Assembly (NCBI GenBank): GCA_034432655.1
Contig: DAOUBP010000053.1
Location: forward strand, 1 to 64,000
Reading direction: 5' to 3'
DNA: 64,000 bases
Source: DAOUBP01 sp034432655
Lineage (GTDB): Bacteria; Chloroflexota; Anaerolineae; CG2-30-64-16
Notes under the pieces: generated by a model
What the model was told of the DNA's origin: nothing
The model's database searches: none
Seen by the model: the letters and a program-made list of their open reading frames with translations, nothing else
Part shown: piece after piece, positions 59,342 to 64,000 of the stretch
How the letters are laid out: every line of letters starts with the position of its first letter
How positions within the stretch are numbered: the stretch's first letter is position 1
Translations under genes and position numbers: made by a program

Positions 59342-61354
59342 TCAGTTCGTCTGGCCCTGCGCGGCCAACAGAGCTTCGATCTTTTTCGCAAAGTCCTGAT
59401 AAGGCAAGGCCCCTACCACGCGTTCCTCGTTCCCCTGCAACCTGTCCCCAGCGCTTGCCTTCTGCAAGATGAACGTGGGAGTGCTGCGGATGCCCAGCCG
59501 CGAAGCCTCGTCCAGGTCGCGTTGAATGGTGGCCTCGGTCTGCGGATCGGAAACGCAGGCGTCATAGCGGGCTGCATCTACCCCCAACGTCAGCGCCTGG
59601 CGGCGGAACTGGTCAGCCGCGTCTTTTGCGCCGCTCCACGCATTTTGATTCGCGAACAACCAGTCATGCAGCGCCCAGAACAGCTTCGGGTCTTGCTGCC
59701 CGGCGCAATGGGCGGCTTTAGAGGCCGGCATCGCGTTCGGGTGGATGCCGGTCAGCGGCAGGTGCCGAAACACATGGACTACTTTTCCTGTGGCAACGTA
59801 CGCTTCATCCAGAAGCGGGCCCGTCTGTGCTGCGTGACGGGCACAGAACGGTCACTGATAATCCGAGAAGTCAATCAGCCGGATGGGGGCCGCCGGATCC
59901 CCGCGATAGAAGTGACCTTCGGCGGTGACGCCCACCGGCAGGCTGGCCAGCTTTTCGGCTGAGATCGGCCCGCCGGGGGTGGGGATCTCGGCCTGTGGCT
60001 TCAGAAGCTCCTGGATGGTGCTCTCGAATGTGTCCAGGGGCTGCAGCCCGGGAAAGCCCTTCACGTCCTCGATTTGACCCGGAGCAGCCAGCTTGATCAG
60101 GAGGAAAGACGGTGTTGTGGGCACGCCGATCTGCTCCTGGCCGAACTGGTATGCGGTGTCCACCTCGTTCCGGGCCTTTTCATCGCCCAGACACTCGCCG
60201 AAAGACGCGCTGTCCAGGCCGACCTGGCCGGCATAGCGGCCCATGGCAGCATCATCGCCCTCCTCCCAGGCCGACTGTTCCGCGTAGAGCAGGCTGCGGA
60301 ACTCCCAGAACTTGCCCTGCCGCGCGGCACAGAGGGCCGCCACCGCAGCCTTGGGCGCGGTATCGGGGAAGAACTTGAACACCAGCCGCATCTGATCGGT
60401 GGCGACGAATCTGGCCTTTAGGGTCGGCTCCACCGTCGTGGCGTACTCGGCGCTGTCGGCGCTCTTGAAATCCTCAAACGAGATCAGGATCAGCGACGCA
60501 TCGGTCGCGCCGAGGCTGGGGCTGCCGTCGTAGGTGAAGCCAGGCCGCGCCGGGTCGGGATCGAAGAACTCCACCCCGGGCGGCAAGGGGGTGGGAGTGG
60601 GCGGTGGGCGCATGCCGAGCTGGGCTTTTTCGATCTTATCTTGAAACTCGGCCAGGGGATACGCGCCGCTGATGAACCAGTCGTTGATGAAGAAAGCAGG
60701 TGTGCCCTGCACTCCGCGGCGGATCCCTTCATTCAGGTCTTGTTGGATGCGCGCTTCGGTGGCCGGATCAGCCAGACACTGATCGAAAGCCGTCCCGTCG
60801 GCGCCGAAGTTCAACGCCGCCTGCCGGAACTGCACTGCTGCATCGCTCGCCTGATTCCAGGTGCTCTGGTTGGCGAAGAGCCAGTCGTGCATCTGCCAGA
60901 AGAGGGCAGGGGCCTGCTGGCCGGCACAGTACGCCGCCTTGGCGGCCGGCACGGCCAGGGGATGGATCTGGGTCAGCGGGAAATGCCGGAACACATGCAC
61001 CGCCTGCCCGGTGGCGATGAAACGCTCGCGTAACTGAGGTTCTGTCTGCGCCACGTGTCGCGCACAGAACGGGCACTGGAAGTCGGAAAACTCTTCGATC
61101 TTCACGGTGGCAGCCGGGTCGCCCCGGTAGAAGTTGCCATCGGCATCCACGCCCATGGGCAGCTCGGACGCCGGCCCTGCCGGTGGCTGCCCCGGCGTAA
61201 CGGTGGCAGCACGCGACGGCGGGACAGGCGTGGCTGTAGAAAGGGGCGGGGGCGGCGTGCCCGGTGCGCACGCGACCGCCAGAAGCGCCAGCGCAAATAG
61301 CGTCGCGACCAGAACCGGCCGGATGCGACGCTTTTGCAGTTCGGAAAGCAACAT
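59342..61354 (-). CDS. triple thioredoxin-fold (DsbA-like) lipoprotein, predicted selenoprotein with UPFC site
   Basis: 670 residues if TGA 59852-59854 is read as selenocysteine (residue 501). Lipobox LLAVAC (Cys29) and a Pro/Thr linker lead to three DsbA/thioredoxin_4 domains. Domain 1 (about 64-245) has CPFC (94-97) and the cis-Pro GTPA. Domain 2 (about 283-430) has SADS where CPFC should be, so it is not redox-active. Domain 3 (about 470-670) repeats the domain 1 lead-in (GDPAAPIRLIDFSDYQ) and then TGA-P-F-C-ARH, continuing in the same frame through RHLPLTGIHPNAMPASKAA to a TGA stop at 59342. A frameshift-free continuation, the exact Cys position and selA argue against a pseudogene. Start ATG 61354 after AAGGAGG, 11 bases after the radical SAM gene. 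Confidence 0.82.
59819..59842 (-). promoter_or_regulatory. candidate bacterial SECIS hairpin
   Basis: On the mRNA, GCCCGUC and GACGGGC form a perfect 7-base stem around a 10-base loop (ACGCAGCACA). The loop starts 16 bases after the UGA, within the range known for bacterial SECIS elements. The loop lacks a G in its first two positions, which weakens the fit. Confidence 0.5.
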
Positions 61355-61364
61355 GAAACCTCCT

Positions 61365-62558
61365 TCAGTAAATGAACTCGCGGATGTCGTAGCGCGAGAT
61401 TTGCGGCGGCCCGTCAGGGCCGTGCAGCTGTAGACGTGCCAGAATAGCAGCTTCCTGGGCGGCCATCTCCTGTTCCGTCAACGGCTCAATACCTGCGGCT
61501 GCTGCCAGGCGGCTGTATTCCGATCCCGGGTGCACTACAACAGGCGAAAAGTACACGATGTCTCCCCGGCCCAAAGGCATCGCGTTCAGCGCGGCAGCAC
61601 TGTTGGCTGCGTGCGCGGCCGCAAAACGGTGACCACCGACCCCCAGCATAATGATCACGCTCACCGCAACCCCGGCCGCTTTCAGCAAGCGCACCGACTC
61701 GATCACATCCTGCACGGTGCCCGGCTTGCGCAGCCAGCGGAGCAAGGCGTCATCGCCGGTTTCCATGCCGATGTAGACACGCCGCAGCCCGCGAGCTACC
61801 AGCTCGCTCCATGCGGAGGCCGTCTTGCGCTGCACGTCAAAGGCATCTATGAACGAGTAGATGCCTCCCCTGGCCGGCCGGATGCCGGTCTCTGCGATCA
61901 CGTCCAACCAGGCCCGCACGCGCGGCAGCGGCGCCACCAACGCGTTGGCATCGGCCAGAAAGAGCGATTTGCGCAGCCCTAGTGCCGGCCCGAAAAAATC
62001 GCGCACGGCCGCAATGTGCGCCCGCAGCTCGTCGGCGTCCTTGATCCGAAAAGGCCGATCGCGATAGAAATCGCAGAAGGTGCAGCGGTTGTACGAGCAC
62101 CCTTCGGTGGCCTGGATCACCAGGGCCAGGTACTGGTCGGGCGGCAGGATGCTCACCGGCCGGTAGACCTGAGCAAAACGGGCTGCGTCCGCCTGCAGGC
62201 GTTCCCAATCCCAGCCCTGCAACACCGCCAGTTGCGGATGGCCGATGGCCCGGGCCACCCGATCGGCCAACCGGTACGTGTCTGTCAGGAAGCACCTGGC
62301 CTCGGATTCGTCCAGCCAGCGCCGTTGGCGAACGCCGTCGGCCGAACGCCACTTGCTCAGCACGCGGTTGTCCAGGCCGCGGCGATAATTGATCCCTTCG
62401 ACGAACGCGCCGATCAACCGGCCTGCCAGGTCGAATGAGTAGCTGGGCGCTTCTTCGTTCACCAGCAGGTTGATCGCCTGGCTGCGGATACGCACGGCCA
62501 CGGCGCCGATGCCGGGCAGGCTGCAGGTCAAGGTTTCTATAGCAGTACCCCGTAACAT
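61365..62558 (-). CDS. radical SAM protein
   Basis: 397 residues. The cluster motif is CSYNRCTFC (CxxxCxxC) near residue 153, followed by the barrel with RRVYIGMETGDDALLRWL (SAM-binding strand 4-5) and SVIIMLGVGGHRFAAAHAAN. No SPASM or B12 domain is obvious; the N-terminal 140 residues are a family-specific extension. Reaction unknown; Elp3/HemN-like layout. ATG 62558 lies in a dispersed repeat and has no ribosome site, so the start may be the TTG at 62531. Confidence 0.82.
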   Translation of the reverse strand: MLRGTAIETLTCSLPGIGAVAVRIRSQAINLLVNEEAPSYSFDLAGRLIGAFVEGINYRRGLDNRVLSKWRSADGVRQRRWLDESEARCFLTDTYRLADRVARAIGHPQLAVLQGWDWERLQADAARFAQVYRPVSILPPDQYLALVIQATEGCSYNRCTFCDFYRDRPFRIKDADELRAHIAAVRDFFGPALGLRKSLFLADANALVAPLPRVRAWLDVIAETGIRPARGGIYSFIDAFDVQRKTASAWSELVARGLRRVYIGMETGDDALLRWLRKPGTVQDVIESVRLLKAAGVAVSVIIMLGVGGHRFAAAHAANSAAALNAMPLGRGDIVYFSPVVVHPGSEYSRLAAAAGIEPLTEQEMAAQEAAILARLQLHGPDGPPQISRYDIREFIY

Positions 62559-62607
62559 TCACGTCGCACGCGCCAACGGCAGGTTGCGGGATGAATTCCG
62601 CATTACG
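62556..62607 (+). repeat. 51-base dispersed repeat (copy 2)
   Basis: Matches 56940-56990 and ends in GATGAATTCCGCATTAC. It overlaps the proposed start codon of the radical SAM gene. Confidence 0.7.
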
Positions 62608-62787
62608 GATACGGATCGGCGGGCCTGCCGCCGGCTTCGCGATCCACGAAAGCTTACCGATAGCTTGTGCTCAATTCGCGTTCAAAACGAATCCGATTAT
62701 AACCCGGAATCCCCTGGTTGACCAGTACGATGGCTTACTTCTCTACGTCCTCCAGCCTGGCAGTGTCTCGATTTTTGTGTAAGAGTG

Positions 62788-62807
62788 GCGCAAGATTAAT
62801 CTTGCGC
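62788..62807. repeat. 20-base perfect palindrome
   Basis: GCGCAAGATTAATCTTGCGC, inside a wider imperfect inverted repeat beginning TGTAA (62778) and ending TTACA (62819). The 339-base gap 62559-62897 otherwise holds only the dispersed repeat and a promoter; no gene is seen. Confidence 0.7.
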
Positions 62808-62844
62808 TACGAATTTACACAACTTTCGGCCTACAACCTCCAGC

Positions 62845-62873
62845 TTCCAGTTTCCGGCCTCCGGTATTATAAT
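62845..62873 (+). promoter_or_regulatory. possible promoter for the ABC-F gene
   Basis: A perfect TATAAT (62868-62873) with a weak TTCCAG (62845-62850) 17 bases upstream, 24 bases before the ATG. Confidence 0.5.
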
Positions 62874-62897
62874 GTGACCCGTTGGAGAAATACTGAA

Positions 62898-64000
62898 ATG
62901 TCTTTACTGGTGGCAACCGATCTCAGCAAGGCCTACGGCGCGCTGGATGTCTTTTCCGGTGTGGATCTGCGCGTTGAAGCCGGGGATCGCATCGGGTTTG
63001 TCGGCGCGAACGGCGCCGGCAAGACGACCCTGTTGCGGATCCTGGCCGGCGTCGAGGCGCCCACCACCGGCACTGTGGCGCGCAAGCGCGGCCTGACCGT
63101 GGGGTATCTGCCGCAAGATCCGCCGCCGGCCGGGGAACAAACGCTGCGCGCAGCGATGCTGGAGGTCTTCCTCGATTTGCAGGAGCAGGCCGTGGCGTTG
63201 GCCGAGCTGGAGCGGCGGCTGGCAGAGGCGGCGGCTGGCCAGGACGGCTACGAGGCCCTGCTGGAGGCGTATGGCCAGGCCCAGCTTGCGTTCGAGGCTG
63301 CAGGCGGCTACGACTACGAGGTGCGCATCCGGCAGGTGTTAGGCGGGCTGGGTTTCAATGAAGATGAGCACGATAAGCCCCTGGCGCACCTCAGCGGGGG
63401 CGAGCGCACGCGCGCGCTGCTGGCCAAATTACTGCTGCAGGAGCCCGATCTGCTCCTGTTGGACGAGCCGACCAACCACCTCGACCTGGAGGCGGTGGAA
63501 TGGCTTGAAGAGATGCTGTTGCGTTGGAAGGGCGCGCTGGTGGTGGTGGCGCACGACCGGTATTTCCTGGACAAAGTCGCCAACCGCATCTGGGACTTGA
63601 ATTTCGGCCGCGTCGAGGCTTACCGCGGCAATTATTCGGCCTATCGAACCCAAAAAGAGATGCGGATCGAGCGCCAGCGCCGCGTGTGGGAATCACAGCA
63701 GGAATTCATTGAAAAGACCGAAGAGTTCATCCGCCGCAACCTGGCCGGCCAGCGGACCAAAGAGGCACAGGGCCGGCGCACCCGCCTGGAGCGTTTTCTG
63801 CGCGATGAGGCAGTGGAGCGGCCCCAGGAACAACCGCAGATCCGCCTGGGGTTGACCACTCACATCCGCTCCGGCGACCTGGTGCTGGCCACCAAGGACC
63901 TGGCCGTGGGCTACGAGCGGCCCCTGTTCTACTGCCCGGACACCGAGATCCGGCGCGGGGATCGGGTGGCGCTGATCGGTCCCAACGGCGCCGGGAAGAC
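62898..64000 (+). CDS. ABC-F family ATPase (partial, runs off the right edge)
   Basis: About 367 residues are visible. The first ATPase has Walker A GANGAGKT, signature LSGGERTRALLAKLLLQEPD, Walker B LLLLDEPTNHLDLEAVEWL and VVVAHDRYFLDKV. The linker between domains follows (EFIRRNLAGQRTKEAQGRRT), and the second Walker A (GPNGAGK) is cut by the edge. ABC-F proteins act on the ribosome (EttA/Uup-type) or protect it from antibiotics; no membrane part. Start ATG 62898 after GGAG. Confidence 0.93.
   Translation, partial: MSLLVATDLSKAYGALDVFSGVDLRVEAGDRIGFVGANGAGKTTLLRILAGVEAPTTGTVARKRGLTVGYLPQDPPPAGEQTLRAAMLEVFLDLQEQAVALAELERRLAEAAAGQDGYEALLEAYGQAQLAFEAAGGYDYEVRIRQVLGGLGFNEDEHDKPLAHLSGGERTRALLAKLLLQEPDLLLLDEPTNHLDLEAVEWLEEMLLRWKGALVVVAHDRYFLDKVANRIWDLNFGRVEAYRGNYSAYRTQKEMRIERQRRVWESQQEFIEKTEEFIRRNLAGQRTKEAQGRRTRLERFLRDEAVERPQEQPQIRLGLTTHIRSGDLVLATKDLAVGYERPLFYCPDTEIRRGDRVALIGPNGAGK

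Noticed and set aside
59342..59851. Pseudogene or sequencing-error reading of the split thioredoxin-fold gene
   Set aside because: The stop is TGA exactly at a redox Cys, the frame is unbroken on both sides, domain 3 keeps its sequence features, and selA is present. A second independent defect would be expected in a decaying gene.

Overview
This is a GC-rich bacterial chromosome segment, probably from a Chloroflexota bacterium (Anaerolineae/Caldilineae-like). I infer this from the many lipoproteins and LysM proteins with long Pro/Thr-rich linkers, the split methylmalonyl-CoA mutase with MeaB, and the archaeal-type isoprenoid genes (isopentenyl phosphate kinase and both aconitase-X subunits). 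No phylogeny was run. There is no phage, integrase or intact insertion sequence. What stands out are small palindromic repeats scattered between genes and also inside reading frames.

Layout. 1-6.5 kb: GT2, GT39 and YfhO-type envelope glycosylation genes, then an Asp23/AmaP-type membrane protein. 6.5-12.1 kb: scpB, two overlapping genes that pair a helix-turn-helix with an Hfq/Sm-like C-terminus, 3-hydroxyacyl-CoA dehydrogenase, an HExxH lipoprotein and an aldo/keto reductase. 12.2-16.2 kb (minus): a maltose-type ABC transporter without its ATPase. 16.6-22.7 kb: GNAT, a membrane 7TM-GAF-HTH regulator, an S1 protein and FtsK. 22.7-25.6 kb: tRNA-Val, selA, the small aconitase-X subunit and isopentenyl phosphate kinase. 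25.7-34.0 kb: site-2 protease, zinc-ribbon/LysM, HEAT, AEC transporter, TPR, FecR-like and a second GT39 gene. 34.0-49.3 kb, mostly minus: MFS, DUF3048 lipoprotein, lytic transglycosylase, DUF212, xseB-xseA, SRPBCC, CaxA, lipid kinase, meaB, the mutase subunits separated by a small ribbon-helix-helix gene with its own twin operator, and the large aconitase-X subunit. 49.3-54.8 kb (minus): a three-gene module of CHAT protease, FecR/PKD/CARDB lipoprotein and membrane STAND ATPase. 55-64 kb: DUF4397 surface protein, stress-type small membrane proteins, a 40-residue membrane protein, an EamA transporter, a triple thioredoxin-fold lipoprotein, a radical SAM protein and the start of an ABC-F ATPase.

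Main discoveries. (1) The thioredoxin-fold lipoprotein at 59342-61354 looks broken by a TGA, but the TGA replaces the first Cys of a CPFC motif, the frame continues through the rest of the domain, a hairpin follows at SECIS distance, and selA is in the same window; I read it as a UPFC selenoprotein. (2) The CHAT-lipoprotein-STAND operon looks like a conflict or cell-death module, and its CHAT C-terminus resembles its STAND N-terminus. (3) Tandem HTH-Sm(Hfq-like) proteins. (4) An anhydromevalonate-phosphate-type isoprenoid branch in a bacterium. (5) Palindromic elements carried in frame inside three envelope-protein genes, and one repeat read in two different frames at the N-termini of two of them.
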